The notes: generated by a model not told the origin, from the sequence alone. A DNA stretch of 64,000 nt from Nitrospira sp. (GCA_019636835.1 JAHBWU010000009.1:1-64000), one strand, 5' to 3'; shown: positions 52,935 through 63,500, numbered from the stretch's first letter. Numbers and translations are program-made.

Positions 52935-53873
52935 TTAGTGGACACGACGTCCGGCCCTGACACGACCGAGTATACGATAGATCAAACGCGCAATGGAAAA
53001 TTGCGGCGCCACGAATCCTTCGATGGGAGCGATCTCGCTGACATCCATGCCGACGATGCCGGGCCCGTTGGCCAGAGCCGTGATGAGATTGAGGGTATCG
53101 TACCACCCGAGCCCACCCGGCTCGGGAGTGCCCAAGGCGGGAACGATCGACGCATCGAGCCCATCGCAGTCGAATGTCAGGTACACGGGCGTTCGGCAGG
53201 CCGCAACCACGTCAGGGATCCAGTTCGACGCTTTGCCTTCGTACGGTCCGGATGGATCAAGAATGGTCGCAGCAAAAAACGTCTTGATGCGGGACGTGGC
53301 ATCGATACGAGCGACCTCTTCCGGGCTGATCGACCGAATACCCACTTGCACCAAGGGTACGCCGTCCTCCACCACCCGCGCCATAACGCTGGCATGGCTG
53401 AACGGATTGCCTTGATAGGCATCCCGTAGATCTCCGTGGGCGTCGATCTGCACAACGGTCATCTGCGGATATCGTTTTGCATGGGCCCGAATCGCTCCCA
53501 ATGCACCGGTGTGTTCGCCGGTCAGCGTGATAAGAAACCGTCCGGTTCCTACGTGCGGGGAAACAAACGCTTCGATGGCGTCGACTGCCGCGCGATCGAC
53601 ATCCCCATTGAGATCCAAGGGCGAAGCCGTCGCGATCCCACCCCATTCTCGAAACGGCTCACACCCGAGCTGCTCGTCGTAGAATTCAACCTGGCAAGAG
53701 GCTTCCAAGATAGCGGATGGGCCATGGTCTGACCCGCGAATATAACTGGAGGTATGTTCGTAGGGAGCCGGTAGAACGTAAACCCCCGCTTGGTCCGGAT
53801 GACACCAGGGTTCGTCGATTCCCAGGAAATTATGGTCGGGCCCCTCCCAACCGGCGGGAAGCGTCATGGGCAT
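52935..53873 (-). CDS. speB: Agmatinase (ureohydrolase family)
   Basis: 312-residue Mn2+ enzyme hydrolysing agmatine to putrescine and urea. Metal ligands are seen at His121 (TGEHT), Asp144, His146 and Asp148 (DAHGD), and Asp235 and Asp237 (FDCDGLD). The family N-terminus (YVLPAPYEHTSSYIRGSDHGP) is present. It lies 214 bases downstream of the arginine decarboxylase, with a REPIN-like element in between. The two steps together give arginine to agmatine to putrescine. Confidence 0.9.
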   Translation of the reverse strand: MPMTLPAGWEGPDHNFLGIDEPWCHPDQAGVYVLPAPYEHTSSYIRGSDHGPSAILEASCQVEFYDEQLGCEPFREWGGIATASPLDLNGDVDRAAVDAIEAFVSPHVGTGRFLITLTGEHTGALGAIRAHAKRYPQMTVVQIDAHGDLRDAYQGNPFSHASVMARVVEDGVPLVQVGIRSISPEEVARIDATSRIKTFFAATILDPSGPYEGKASNWIPDVVAACRTPVYLTFDCDGLDASIVPALGTPEPGGLGWYDTLNLITALANGPGIVGMDVSEIAPIEGFVAPQFSIARLIYRILGRVRAGRRVH

Positions 53874-53916
53874 TCTTCTCGGAAGTTTCCGTTTGGTGCT
53901 GACGCCAGAATCAATT

Positions 53917-54038
53917 CAGGATGCTCAAAAAGACGGTCCAGCAAGGCCACAGCGAGCGAAGGGACGAGGCGTACGCTTCGGTACGTTGAGTCTCTGAGCG
54001 ATGCGAGAACGCCGCTGGACGACTTTTTCAGCATCCTG
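53917..54038. repeat. REPIN/MITE-like element with 25-bp terminal inverted repeats
   Basis: The left end CAGGATGCTCAAAAAGACGG (continuing GTCCAGC) and the right end GCTGGACGACTTTTTCAGC (continuing ATCCTG) are imperfect inverted copies bounding a 122-base palindromic unit. Inside is a short CGTAC/GTACG hairpin. It lies in the intergenic gap between speB and the arginine decarboxylase. No protein is encoded, so it would be moved in trans, if mobile. I saw no second copy in the window. Confidence 0.75.
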
Positions 54039-54087
54039 TCAGACCGACGGCTGAGGCGGTGTGAAGACAGCCAAGACCGACAAGCCT

Positions 54088-54657
54088 CTACTTGCGAGAA
54101 CGGCTGGGCACATTCTCCGGCGGGATGAAGACCGCCAGTGCGATGACCGTGATCCACTTGCCTTTCTTGCCGACGGCCGATTGGGTGATGTTCAGAGTTC
54201 TCACGATTTTTCCACCCATCTTAAAGACCTGCTCGCGCTCTTTCCAGGCGACATTTGGATCGAACTCCACTCCCAACGTGGTTGCAAGCATCTGCGCTGC
54301 GAGATCTTCCGTGTACTCTCCGGTCTCCTCATCTGTTTCGCCATGGGCATGGTGTTCCGATAGATAGCCGTATGTCCCGCGATCTGTGGGTTTCGCCAGG
54401 CCGACCGAAGCCGAGATGAGCCGGTTCCGTTCATTCGTTTCCGAACGCGCCATGACACAAAACGTGATTTCACCTGGTTTCAACAACTTCTCTCCGCGTT
54501 TGCGAGGAATGATCTTACAATGGGGAGGCAGGATGGACGATACGCTGACGAGGTTGCAATAGGCCACACCGGCGCTGCGCAACGCCTCTTCGAAGGAGGC
54601 CAGCTTTTCCTTGTGGACCCCTACCCCTCTCGTTAAAAACATATGCGTAGGTACCAT
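54088..54657 (-). CDS. pdaD: Pyruvoyl-dependent arginine decarboxylase
   Basis: 189-residue pro-enzyme that self-cleaves to form a pyruvoyl cofactor and decarboxylates arginine to agmatine. The cleavage motif is VSSILPP, with scission expected between Ser40 and Ser41. The catalytic region ([23 protein letters not shown], by family position) and [12 protein letters not shown] are typical. This archaeal/chlamydial-style enzyme replaces the PLP-type SpeA. It is followed downstream by agmatinase. Confidence 0.93.
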   Translation of the reverse strand: MVPTHMFLTRGVGVHKEKLASFEEALRSAGVAYCNLVSVSSILPPHCKIIPRKRGEKLLKPGEITFCVMARSETNERNRLISASVGLAKPTDRGTYGYLSEHHAHGETDEETGEYTEDLAAQMLATTLGVEFDPNVAWKEREQVFKMGGKIVRTLNITQSAVGKKGKWITVIALAVFIPPENVPSRSRK

Positions 54658-54814
54658 TCATCTCCCCTTTCGTCTGGTAGTCGGCCTGTCTGGTTGTTCG
54701 GAGGTTGTTTGGTGACGTGTGCCAAAGCGGTCAGCTGGACAAACAAACCGGACCAGATCAACGGCAGTATCAGGCGCCTGTTGTAGCAAGATTGGACCGG
54801 CTTCGCAATATCTT

Positions 54815-56269
54815 CTAGACACTTTTTTCGGGTGAATGGGACGGTTCCTTCAGGTTCATGATGAGCATCCGCGGCTCCGTCATATCTTCAATCGCGGCAC
54901 GAACGCCCTCGCGTCCCAACCCGGAATCTTTCACGCCGCCGTAGGGCATATGGTCGGCCCGGAATGTAGGAATTTCATTTGCCAACACGGCTCCGACTTC
55001 CAGGTGACGAAAGGCGTAAAAGATCTTGTTGATGTCCTGCGTGAAGACGCCGGCCTGTAATCCGTAGTCCGATTGATTGAGCAGCACCACGGCCTCGCTG
55101 AGCTGCCGATACGGCGTGACGGTGACAACCGGTCCAAACACTTCCTTACAGGAAACTTTCATGTCGGGCTTTACATTCGACAGCACCGTGGCTTCAATCA
55201 GCGATCCCATCCGTTTTCCGCCCAACAGCACGCGCGCTCCGTCCGAAACGGCTTCGCCGATCCAGCTTTCCACCCGCTGAGCGGCTGCCTGATCGATGAG
55301 CGGACCGATGCTCGTCGTCTCGTCACGAGGGTCGCCCACTTTCAAGCGAGCGACATGCATGAGCAACTTGGTCGTAAACACATCGGCGACCGCATGATGA
55401 ACGAAGACCCGCTGCACCGAAATGCATGTTTGGCCGGCATACCCAAATCCACCTGCTGCGCAACGTTGGGCTGCAAGCTCGAGGTCGGCATCGGGCTCGA
55501 TGACCACGCCGGCGTTGCCCCCGAGTTCAAGCGTGACTTTTTTCTTTCCACACTTAGCCTTCAGCATCCATCCTACCGACGCGCTTCCGGTGAAACTGAG
55601 CAATTTGAATCGTGGATCGACCACCATCCGTTCAGCGAGGCTGTTATCGCACGGCACCACATTGAGCCCGCCCGGAGGAATTCCCGCCTCCATGACCACC
55701 TCTCCAAGGAGAAGAGCCGTCAGCGGTGTCTGAGGAGCCGGCTTGATCAGAATCGAGTTGCCGGAAGCAAGCGCAGGCGCCACTTTGTGTGTCACCAGAT
55801 TCAGCGGAAAGTTGAAGGGGGTGATGCCGAGAATCGGACCGATCGGGAAACGGCGAAGGACGCCAAGATGGGTATCGAAACCGGGTGTCCAATCGAGCGG
55901 GACCACCTCCCCCGGAATCCGTCGTGCTTCTTCGGCAGCCACCGTAAAGGTTTGAATGGCCCGACTGACCTCCCGCTTCGCGTCGGTGATCGGCTTGCCC
56001 GCCTCGGCCGTGACGGCCTGGGCAAATTCATCCCGGCGCCGATAGAGCAAGGCGGCCACCTGCTGGAGCATATTGTATCTGGCATGTGCCGGAAGCTGCT
56101 CCATCGTCGCAGCCGCACTGTGCGTGGACGCGATGGCCTCATCGACATCAGATTCAGTCGCTTGGGTGACCTGCGCGACGAGTTTTCCGGTGAACGGATC
56201 AACGACAGGAGCCGAGAGCTCGCCCGACTTCCATTGACCATGAACGAGGAACGGACGGGATTCCTGCAC
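54815..56269 (-). CDS. NAD(P)-dependent aldehyde dehydrogenase
   Basis: 484 residues of the aldehyde dehydrogenase superfamily. The catalytic Cys282 is in GYAGQTC, the general-base Glu248 in LELGGNAG, and the cofactor-site motifs ITPFNFPLN and FTGSASVG are present. It most resembles the lactaldehyde/glyceraldehyde-3-phosphate/succinate-semialdehyde group. The neighbouring polyamine genes make an aminoaldehyde substrate conceivable, but that is inference. It lies 35 bases downstream of the zinc-ribbon gene. Confidence 0.9.
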   Translation of the reverse strand: MQESRPFLVHGQWKSGELSAPVVDPFTGKLVAQVTQATESDVDEAIASTHSAAATMEQLPAHARYNMLQQVAALLYRRRDEFAQAVTAEAGKPITDAKREVSRAIQTFTVAAEEARRIPGEVVPLDWTPGFDTHLGVLRRFPIGPILGITPFNFPLNLVTHKVAPALASGNSILIKPAPQTPLTALLLGEVVMEAGIPPGGLNVVPCDNSLAERMVVDPRFKLLSFTGSASVGWMLKAKCGKKKVTLELGGNAGVVIEPDADLELAAQRCAAGGFGYAGQTCISVQRVFVHHAVADVFTTKLLMHVARLKVGDPRDETTSIGPLIDQAAAQRVESWIGEAVSDGARVLLGGKRMGSLIEATVLSNVKPDMKVSCKEVFGPVVTVTPYRQLSEAVVLLNQSDYGLQAGVFTQDINKIFYAFRHLEVGAVLANEIPTFRADHMPYGGVKDSGLGREGVRAAIEDMTEPRMLIMNLKEPSHSPEKSV

Positions 56270-56304
56270 TGGAAGGCTCGCTGGAGTCTAGGATGAGATT
56301 GGTG

Positions 56305-56577
56305 TTAGTCCGCCGCTTCAACCGGCGCCGTAGCTTCAGCGGCAGGTTGAGCAACCGTGGCTGCTTCTTGTGCGGCAACGGCCTTGGCGATCAGGTCTTC
56401 CGTGCCCCAATCGCGGATCGCCTCCATCGTAAATCCCTCGTAGGTCGACACACCGTGACAAGAGGGACAGTCCGGCATCGGAACTTTTCTGTAGAAGACT
56501 TCCGTGAGGCACGACATGCAGACCCAGAAGTCGTCATCGCGATGAGAGACGGGCCAAAACGATTGCATCGAAGCCAT
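56305..56577 (-). CDS. Small zinc-ribbon protein
   Basis: 90 residues. Two Cys pairs, CMSC and CPSC, about 17 residues apart form a rubredoxin-like zinc ribbon in the first half. The second half is an Ala/Glu-rich tail (AKAVAAQEAATVAQPAAEA), probably disordered. No family name was recognised. It lies between the DsbA-like gene and the aldehyde dehydrogenase on the same strand. Confidence 0.75.
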   Translation of the reverse strand: MASMQSFWPVSHRDDDFWVCMSCLTEVFYRKVPMPDCPSCHGVSTYEGFTMEAIRDWGTEDLIAKAVAAQEAATVAQPAAEATAPVEAAD

Positions 56578-56675
56578 ATGGACACCTTACCTTCTATTGA
56601 CAAAGAGGACTATCGCACCTGCGTGCCGATGTCAACATCACGCACAACGGCTCGCTCCGCTCCGGCGCAATCCAG

Positions 56676-57317
56676 CTATTTTCTGTCATTCGCTAGAAGT
56701 CGATCGATCTCTTCTGCGAACAGCTCGAATGGAAATGCCCCAGGGATCGCAACGGCCGGCTCTTTTTCCGTCGGCTCAGCAGCCGTTCGCATGAGGATGA
56801 ACCCTGGGGTTCCATGAAACCCCCACTGATTGGCTTCCTGGCGATCTTCGAAAATCGCCTTCGTATACCGCCCGTCGCTCATACACCGTTCAAACGCGAG
56901 CTGGTCCAAGCCGAGCGCATCCGCATGTCGGAGAATGACCTGCTTGTCCAACCGGCCCCCTGCGGCAAACAACCGGTCATGCATCCCCCAATACTTTCCT
57001 TGGGCACCCGCGCATCGTGCCGCTGAGGCAGCATCAACTCCAGGGCCCTGATCGGCACGCGGATAATCCTTGTAAAGAAACCGGACCTTTCCACTATCGA
57101 CGTAACGAGCCTGAATCCTTGGCCATGTATCCTTAAAAAACTTCAGGCAATAGCCACATGTAAAATCAGAATATTCGATGAGCGTGACCGGCGCGGTCGC
57201 ACGCCCTCTCATCCGAGCATCGGTTTCAAGCGCATCTCCGGCCGAGACGTAAGAGATCCATCCAAGTCCACCGAGGACAAGCAGTTGAACCAGAACTTGC
57301 CCGACCGTTTTCCTCAT
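56676..57317 (-). CDS. DsbA/DsbG-like thioredoxin-fold protein
   Basis: 213 residues with an N-terminal membrane anchor or signal (VGQVLVQLLVLGGLGWISYV), so it acts in the periplasm. The thioredoxin-fold active site is Cys54-Gly-Tyr-Cys57 in EYSDFTCGYCLKFF. The cis-Pro region FHGTPGFIL is present. It is a likely disulfide oxidase or isomerase. Its ATG overlaps the stop of the deoxyhypusine-synthase-like gene by 4 bases, so it is translationally coupled to it. Confidence 0.88.
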   Translation of the reverse strand: MRKTVGQVLVQLLVLGGLGWISYVSAGDALETDARMRGRATAPVTLIEYSDFTCGYCLKFFKDTWPRIQARYVDSGKVRFLYKDYPRADQGPGVDAASAARCAGAQGKYWGMHDRLFAAGGRLDKQVILRHADALGLDQLAFERCMSDGRYTKAIFEDRQEANQWGFHGTPGFILMRTAAEPTEKEPAVAIPGAFPFELFAEEIDRLLANDRK

Positions 57318-58420
57318 GACCGATGCACGGCACTGGCTTTCTTTCGCTCCAGAATCCCCATCATTAACAAGGGCCAGACGACCGTCGCATCACTCAACAC
57401 TTCGGCGAATCGCCCACCGTCCTTCGGTGTCACAAATTTCCCCCAGGAAAGTCCTTCTTGATACGTACAGCCGCTGAGCCCTCCCCAGTAATCCGGTTCG
57501 GGGCAAATTCTCACGCCATAGTGAAATCGAGGCGGCTTCACGTTCAGGCCCAACCGAAGATTACCGATTTCAATGTACGGACCAACCTGTTGCGCCCAGT
57601 TCCGTGGAACACCTCCTCCGATCGTGAAAATCCCGAGTCGTTTCGCGGAGAGGACATGGTCGGCATAGCTGTTGAGATCGAGATACGGATTGAATGAAGG
57701 ACATGATTGATGGATCGCTCGTAATACATCCAGATCTTTCCCCTGGCCGGCCTGAGAGCGGGCTCGATCGACCTCTCGAGCCATCGCCCACGTTCCCATG
57801 TCTAATCCCACTTCCGAATCAGTGAAAGCCGGGATATAGACCGGCACCTTTTTCAAGTAGGCGCTTTTGAGGATTCCATCTCCGTCCAATTCCTCGGCCA
57901 ACGTCTTTCCCAACTCCCGCGTGAGGATTTCCGACGAAAGCGGCCGGTCATGATTGAGGCGCTTCAACGTTTGCGCGACGACGTGCTCGACATAATTCAA
58001 ATTCGCTTCCATCTCAAGTGTATCGTAGACGCGATTGTACCCTTTCCGAAAGAGCTCCTCGTCGCTCATCGAAGGATCGTGCCGATAATGCGTCTTGCCG
58101 ACCGACTCACTGAGGCCATGCGCCATCAACGCCCCGGTCGAGACGATGCAGTGCACCATTCCTTCATCGATCATCTTTGTGATGATCTTGCCCATCTTGG
58201 CGATCGTCATCGCCCCGGACAACGTCATCACGACCCGGCAGTCGGGGTCTTCAATCATCGCCCACAGCACGTCGAACGCCTTGCCGACATGCCGTCCCCC
58301 GAATGCAGTTTTACCCATTGCCTCAAGCAACTCGCTGAACGAGGTAATCTTGTCGGGATCAAGCGGTTCGAGCGCTTCCAATCCGTCTTTTGCGCCGTCA
58401 CGAAACTCGCGTGCGTACAT
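57314..58420 (-). CDS. Deoxyhypusine-synthase-like enzyme (polyamine aminobutyl transferase)
   Basis: 368 residues of the deoxyhypusine synthase/homospermidine synthase superfamily, NAD-dependent enzymes that transfer an aminobutyl group from a polyamine. The catalytic lysine (human Lys329) is Lys328 in LSWGKF. NAD-site pieces VVMTLSGAM, CIVSTGALMAHGL and FTIGGGVPRNW are present. Bacteria lack eIF5A, so protein hypusination is unlikely; spermidine or homospermidine formation is the better guess. It heads the polyamine neighbourhood with pdaD and speB. Confidence 0.85.
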   Translation of the reverse strand: MYAREFRDGAKDGLEALEPLDPDKITSFSELLEAMGKTAFGGRHVGKAFDVLWAMIEDPDCRVVMTLSGAMTIAKMGKIITKMIDEGMVHCIVSTGALMAHGLSESVGKTHYRHDPSMSDEELFRKGYNRVYDTLEMEANLNYVEHVVAQTLKRLNHDRPLSSEILTRELGKTLAEELDGDGILKSAYLKKVPVYIPAFTDSEVGLDMGTWAMAREVDRARSQAGQGKDLDVLRAIHQSCPSFNPYLDLNSYADHVLSAKRLGIFTIGGGVPRNWAQQVGPYIEIGNLRLGLNVKPPRFHYGVRICPEPDYWGGLSGCTYQEGLSWGKFVTPKDGGRFAEVLSDATVVWPLLMMGILERKKASAVHRS

Positions 58421-58916
58421 ACGATCCTCTGAGAAATTCTAAAATCCTCATTGGTTATACACAACCAAGAATAGATGCGTCAATGAAGGGCGCCGTTGAA
58501 ATTCTCAACCAGCGTTTCATGACAAAGGAGAAACTGTGTGAAGAACGTTCGTTTGATGCGGCGAGTGATCATGCTGCCGCTCAGAGCTTTCACCCTCGTC
58601 TTTCTTTTCTATAGGGCACAACCTATAATCCGGACGATCGGTGTGGATAGACACCGACAAGACCGCTGACTTCGAGCATCGTTATGCGCGACGTGGAACA
58701 ACACGGCAGCACCGATGCAACACCACCCCAGCCAGTCTCAAGCCGGTAACAAGTGCCGAAGCATTGCAACGGCGACGGTTTGCATCACCGGCCTCGTATG
58801 GCCCGCGCTGTTGCGCCTGCGATCATTGGTGCGCCCGTTGTGATGTCAATGCCGACCGCCACCACACAACCGTACGCATGCAACGTCTTCAGCGCAACCT
58901 GAGGGAGAGGACGACC
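58421..58916. other. Spacer between divergent DHS-like and permease genes
   Basis: The frame of the permease stays open back to 58641, but that part (Arg/Cys/His-rich) reads as non-coding. No RNA gene was seen. The stretch should contain two divergent promoters. GAGAGGA before 58917 is the permease ribosome site. Confidence 0.5.
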
Positions 58917-60494
58917 ATGAACGCGAACAAGCCTGCTATCTGGGTACCCGGGGACTGGAACGCCTTATTCGGATTCGGCACCAACATCCTGCTCAACATG
59001 CTGGTCCTCACCGGCCTCCTGCGCTTCGTGCTGAAGATGCCGGACAATCTCGTCTTTGGTCGCATTCTTCCGGCCTGCGGCCTCATGCTGTTCATGAGCA
59101 CCATGTATTACGCATGGCTCGCCTACCGACTGGCCAGGACAACCGGGCGCAACGACGTCACCGCGCTGCCGTCTGGCACCAGTGTCCCGCACATGTTCGT
59201 GGTGGTGTTTGTGATCATGCTGCCGATTACGTTGCAAACCGGCGATCCGGTCAAGGGGTGGGAAGCCGGCCTGACATGGGTATTCGTGCAGAGCTTCGTA
59301 CTCATGATCGGCGGCTTCATCGGGCCCTGGATACGCAAAGTCACGCCCCGCGCGGCACTGCTCGGCACGCTGGCCGGCGTGTCCATCGCGTTTATTTCCA
59401 TGCGCCCCGCTCTGGAAATGTTCATGACGCCGCTGATCGGGCTCATCTGCTTCGCGATCATCATGGCCAGCTGGCTTGGCAACGTGCGTTACTTCGGGGG
59501 CATCCCTGCGGGCCTGGTGGCCATTGCAGTCGGCATGGTGATCGCATGGGGTTCCACCGCGTTGGGGTTGAACTATGGAGGCATGAGCCTGGACAAACTT
59601 GCCGGCTCCTTCTCAAATTTCGGGTTTTCCGTTCCGATCCCCGCAGTCGGCCACGTGTTCGCTGGCTTCGAATTTCTCGGCATTATCCTGGTGACTGCCA
59701 TCCCGTTCGGCATCTATGATCTGGTGGAAGCCATCGACAACGTCGAAAGCGCCGCCGCCGCCGGCGACAGTTTTCCCACCACGCGCGTGCTCACAGCCGA
59801 CGGGGTCATCAGCCTGATCGGCTGCCTGATGGGCAATCCGTTCATCCTCGCCGTCTACATCGGCCATCCCGGATGGAAAGCGATCGGCGGTCGCATCGGC
59901 TATTCTGTCGCCACCGGCATCTCGGTAATCCTATTGGCCTGGTTCGGCATCATTTCAGTCATGATGGCATTGATCCCGATCGTGGCCATCGCGCCAATCC
60001 TGCTCTACATCGGCATGCTGATCGGCTCGCAAGCATTCCTCGAAACACCGCGCAGCCATGCCCCGGCCATCATTCTGGGGTTGGTGCCGCACGTTGCGGC
60101 ATGGGGCAAACTGCAGATTGACGGTGCGCTGGGTGCCGCCGGTACCAATGCCGCAGCCGTCGGACTCGACAAACTTGGTCAGGTCGGCATCCTCTACCAT
60201 GGGTTACAGGTAATTGGTGGCGGCGCCATCCTCGGCGGGCTGGTGCTGGTTTCCATCGCCGTCTTCGTGATCGACCGATCATATTCCAGGGCAGGTGTGT
60301 TCGCCCTTGTCGGTGCCGTCTTGACGTTCTTCGGATTCATGCATGGCGAAGCGATCGGCTTTGCGCAATCGCCGGTTGTCGCCCTCGCATACGTAGGTGT
60401 CGCGGCCGTGCTGTTCGGATGCGCAAGGTACGCGACCGCCGCACCACCGGCCGTCGAAGCCCATCCGCATAGCGCCGTTGGTCAAGTTGGTTGA
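58917..60494 (+). CDS. NCS2-like permease (xanthine/uracil or related)
   Basis: 525 residues from ATG 58917, with about 12-13 hydrophobic membrane helices. Features resemble nucleobase:cation symporter-2 and AzgA-like permeases: TALPSGTSVPHMFVVVF in an early half-helix, IPFGIYDLVEAIDNVESAAAAG, and GNPFILAVYIGHPGWKAIGGRIGYS. The exact substrate is not decided. Base use (long GGC/GCC/ATC runs) is visibly more GC-biased than in neighbouring genes, suggesting acquisition. The next gene is convergent. Confidence 0.78.
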   Translation: MNANKPAIWVPGDWNALFGFGTNILLNMLVLTGLLRFVLKMPDNLVFGRILPACGLMLFMSTMYYAWLAYRLARTTGRNDVTALPSGTSVPHMFVVVFVIMLPITLQTGDPVKGWEAGLTWVFVQSFVLMIGGFIGPWIRKVTPRAALLGTLAGVSIAFISMRPALEMFMTPLIGLICFAIIMASWLGNVRYFGGIPAGLVAIAVGMVIAWGSTALGLNYGGMSLDKLAGSFSNFGFSVPIPAVGHVFAGFEFLGIILVTAIPFGIYDLVEAIDNVESAAAAGDSFPTTRVLTADGVISLIGCLMGNPFILAVYIGHPGWKAIGGRIGYSVATGISVILLAWFGIISVMMALIPIVAIAPILLYIGMLIGSQAFLETPRSHAPAIILGLVPHVAAWGKLQIDGALGAAGTNAAAVGLDKLGQVGILYHGLQVIGGGAILGGLVLVSIAVFVIDRSYSRAGVFALVGAVLTFFGFMHGEAIGFAQSPVVALAYVGVAAVLFGCARYATAAPPAVEAHPHSAVGQVG

Positions 60495-60587
60495 GAAGAT
60501 TTGGGGCGATAGGCATCGCCTAATCCGATGGCAGCGGATGGAGATGTCTTCAAACGAACAGTGTCTCCGGAAAGGAATGCTTGCAGT

Positions 60588-63500
60588 TCATGGTTGGGGA
60601 AGTCGTTTATCCAGTTCTCGAAATAAACCCGCTTCACGCCAGAGCTGTCGGTTACCAACGACATAGATGACTTCCTTCGCGCGAGTAACAGCCACGTTCA
60701 GCAAGTTCGGCCGTCCACCAGCCCAGCTACGAGCCCCGATTTGTGCCCCATAAGGCGCACCCAACACGAAAATCACCGCTTCAGCTTCGCGACCTTGCAC
60801 CGTATGCACTGTGCCGATTCGCTCGTTGGTCCAGCGCCAATCGTCCTCGTCAACCCAACCGTTGAGCACTCCGCTTTCTCGTACTGTTTGGCGCAAGCGC
60901 TCTGCAACAATAACGAAAGGCGTGATGAGATAGAGATCGGGCTTCACGTGAACTGCAGCTATTTGATGTAGCAGGCGAAGCACCTCATTGCCCTCCTCTC
61001 GGCACCATTTGTCTTCACCACTCCCTTCGACGTGAATCCATCTGGAAGGACCGAGCACATTTCTGATGTCAGATTGTTGCGGCGGTTTCGCGGACACCAT
61101 CATGCCGGAATAGGCTACTGCATTGGAGATCCCAAACATTGGTTCTGAACATCGCCGATGCACGAGCAACGGCACGCCCACACTCCGACTGCCCATTTTG
61201 GTCTGGAACTCACTCCGGTAGGTCGAAGCAGCGTCACCGAGGGTCTGCACCGAAGCCATTGGAGCCGCGTACTTCTCTGGATCCACGCCAAAACGACGGC
61301 AGATAGCGTTCGTCAACGTGTCGGGCAGCACGACCACTGGCTCAATCTGCACGGGGTCGCCAACAATGATAGCGCGACGACTTCGCAAGATCGCGCCCAC
61401 AGCAGCTTGTGGCAATGCCTGACCTGACTCGTCCACAAGCAGCCAGCCGAGGCTTTCGAGAGGTAGCTTGCCGAGCATTCGATTAACGGAAGCAAAGGTC
61501 GTCGAGACTAACGGCACTACGAGGAACAGTGATGCCCATAGGTCTGGCAGTAACGCTTGTTTCTCGGCGCCCGGTAACATCTGCGTCGTGAACGCGTTCA
61601 TCAGGGCACCGAGGTTATGACGAAATGGCTTAGCTGCGGCATCGATGAAGGTGCGGTGTACCGCCATAGCGGCAATAAAAACCTCGTCGCGAAGCCGTTG
61701 GGCATCAGGAGAAAACCATGGCGTCATTTGGTGTCGCCTGCCATTGTCCAGTGCGAAGAATGCCGCGTCAGCAAGAACGATCCCGTGCCTATGCTGAGCC
61801 TCAGCGAGTCGTTGTTCCACCTGCTGATGCTGGACGCAGGCCGTTTGCCATGCGGTTTCGGCGTTCTCCCGTTCGCCTACAGCCCGCTGAAGCTCATCCT
61901 CAACGCGCCGGCAGTCTGTCGAGGTTTTGGTGTGCTGCGTCTCTGCTCGTCGATGATTGGAACGGAGAGCATCTAGCGTGTCCGACCATTCACGCGCACT
62001 GCGCGTCCTGAACAACCGCGCCCAGAATCGCGGTTTTGTCAGGTTATGTGCGCGAAGCTCTCGATCAGCATGTTGAAGCTCGCGCGATGCTTCGGCTTCT
62101 GCTTGCCGCGCAATAACCAACGCTGAATCTACTCGCCTCGCTTTTTCTGTGGCAGCGTCACGCCTAGCTTCAGCGTCAGCCTCTACCTGTGCCATGACTG
62201 GCAGTTGGTCTACATCCGTGCGCAGGCTTTCCAAGCGTGTCTCCCACTGCTGGATCTTGTCCATTGCACTCAGAAATCGCTTTCGTGCACTCTTCCATCG
62301 TTTAAGAGCTTCCTCACGGGTAGATGGCGGCTGTTCTGCTTCGACAATATGTGGTATCCGCCGCTCAACGAGCCCTGTGTCTTGGTCGGTTACCTCCACT
62401 TCCCAGACCGAACCCGCGGCGGCTCGTAGATAACTGTTCAGTCCGCTATCGTCGTCCCACCAGAAGGCTTGCTTAAATCGGCTTCGATTCCGCGCATTAC
62501 CCAACACCGCAGCGATGGTCCCCCATGTTTCGGATTGATGGAGTGCATCTGACAACGTTTTGAAGTAGCGCAGCTCCAGAGCATCACTGGCGATGGCGTC
62601 AAGTCCAGGAATTTCTGCACTCACGTTCTCAACTGCTTTGTTGTTTGATGATGCGACCACCATCTCGAACCCACGCAGAGATCGGTTTAAACGGTAAAGG
62701 TGAATCCAGCTATCGCCAGCTTTGAGCTTTTGCCCGGAATGCTCGAATGCCTCCTCAGGGTCGTCGAACTTCGCCATCGCCTCAGCTCGTTTCGCAACGA
62801 TCCCAGCAATCAGGTCTCGAAGCAGCGTCGTCTTTCCAGTTCCGGGTGGGCCATTGATGCCTAGCAATCCGCCAGCCTTTGACTCTCGGAAAACCAAGTT
62901 GACGGCAGCCTGCTGAAGTAAGACGAGAGGATGGCGGTCAGGCCCAGGCCAGCGCGCCAATGGTGTGAATCCAGGGCTCACAGCCTCTGCCAAGGCAGTG
63001 CTGTTACACAATAAATCCCGACCGTCTTGCGGACGCTCAATTCCGAGATATCGTCGGATGTTCTGCGTCGCCTTACCCTCGGAGAATAGCCTTCGAGCAA
63101 GTGTAAGATCCTCGAGGAAGAAGCTATTCATGAGCAGGGGTTCTGGAGGGTTCGGGTCCTTGAAATATGTATAAGAGCGAATGGCAAATTCTGGCGGCTC
63201 GACCCATTCACGCGGTAATCCAAGCTCCTGGATAAGCGCGTTATAGGCGGCAAACAATGCCGCTCGCGTGAGCGGACGCTTTCTAAGCTCATCCTCGTCT
63301 TCATTTCCCACTGCCACGCCGAGAAGCCTCTTCTCGATTCGCTCCATTAACTTTGGTTCAACATCTGGCCACCCTGCCAGATCTGTCAATTCGCCCTTCA
63401 ACGCAGACATCACGCCCCAACTGAAGCTCGAAATACCGACAGCAGGCGAATCCACAAGTTGTCCTTGACGGTTAACCACGACAAGGGCGATCATGGCCTT

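Noticed and set aside
55073-56296. 407-codon frame antisense to the aldehyde dehydrogenase
   Set aside because: Long but composed of His/Arg-rich unordered sequence; the opposite strand encodes a clear enzyme with its catalytic residues.
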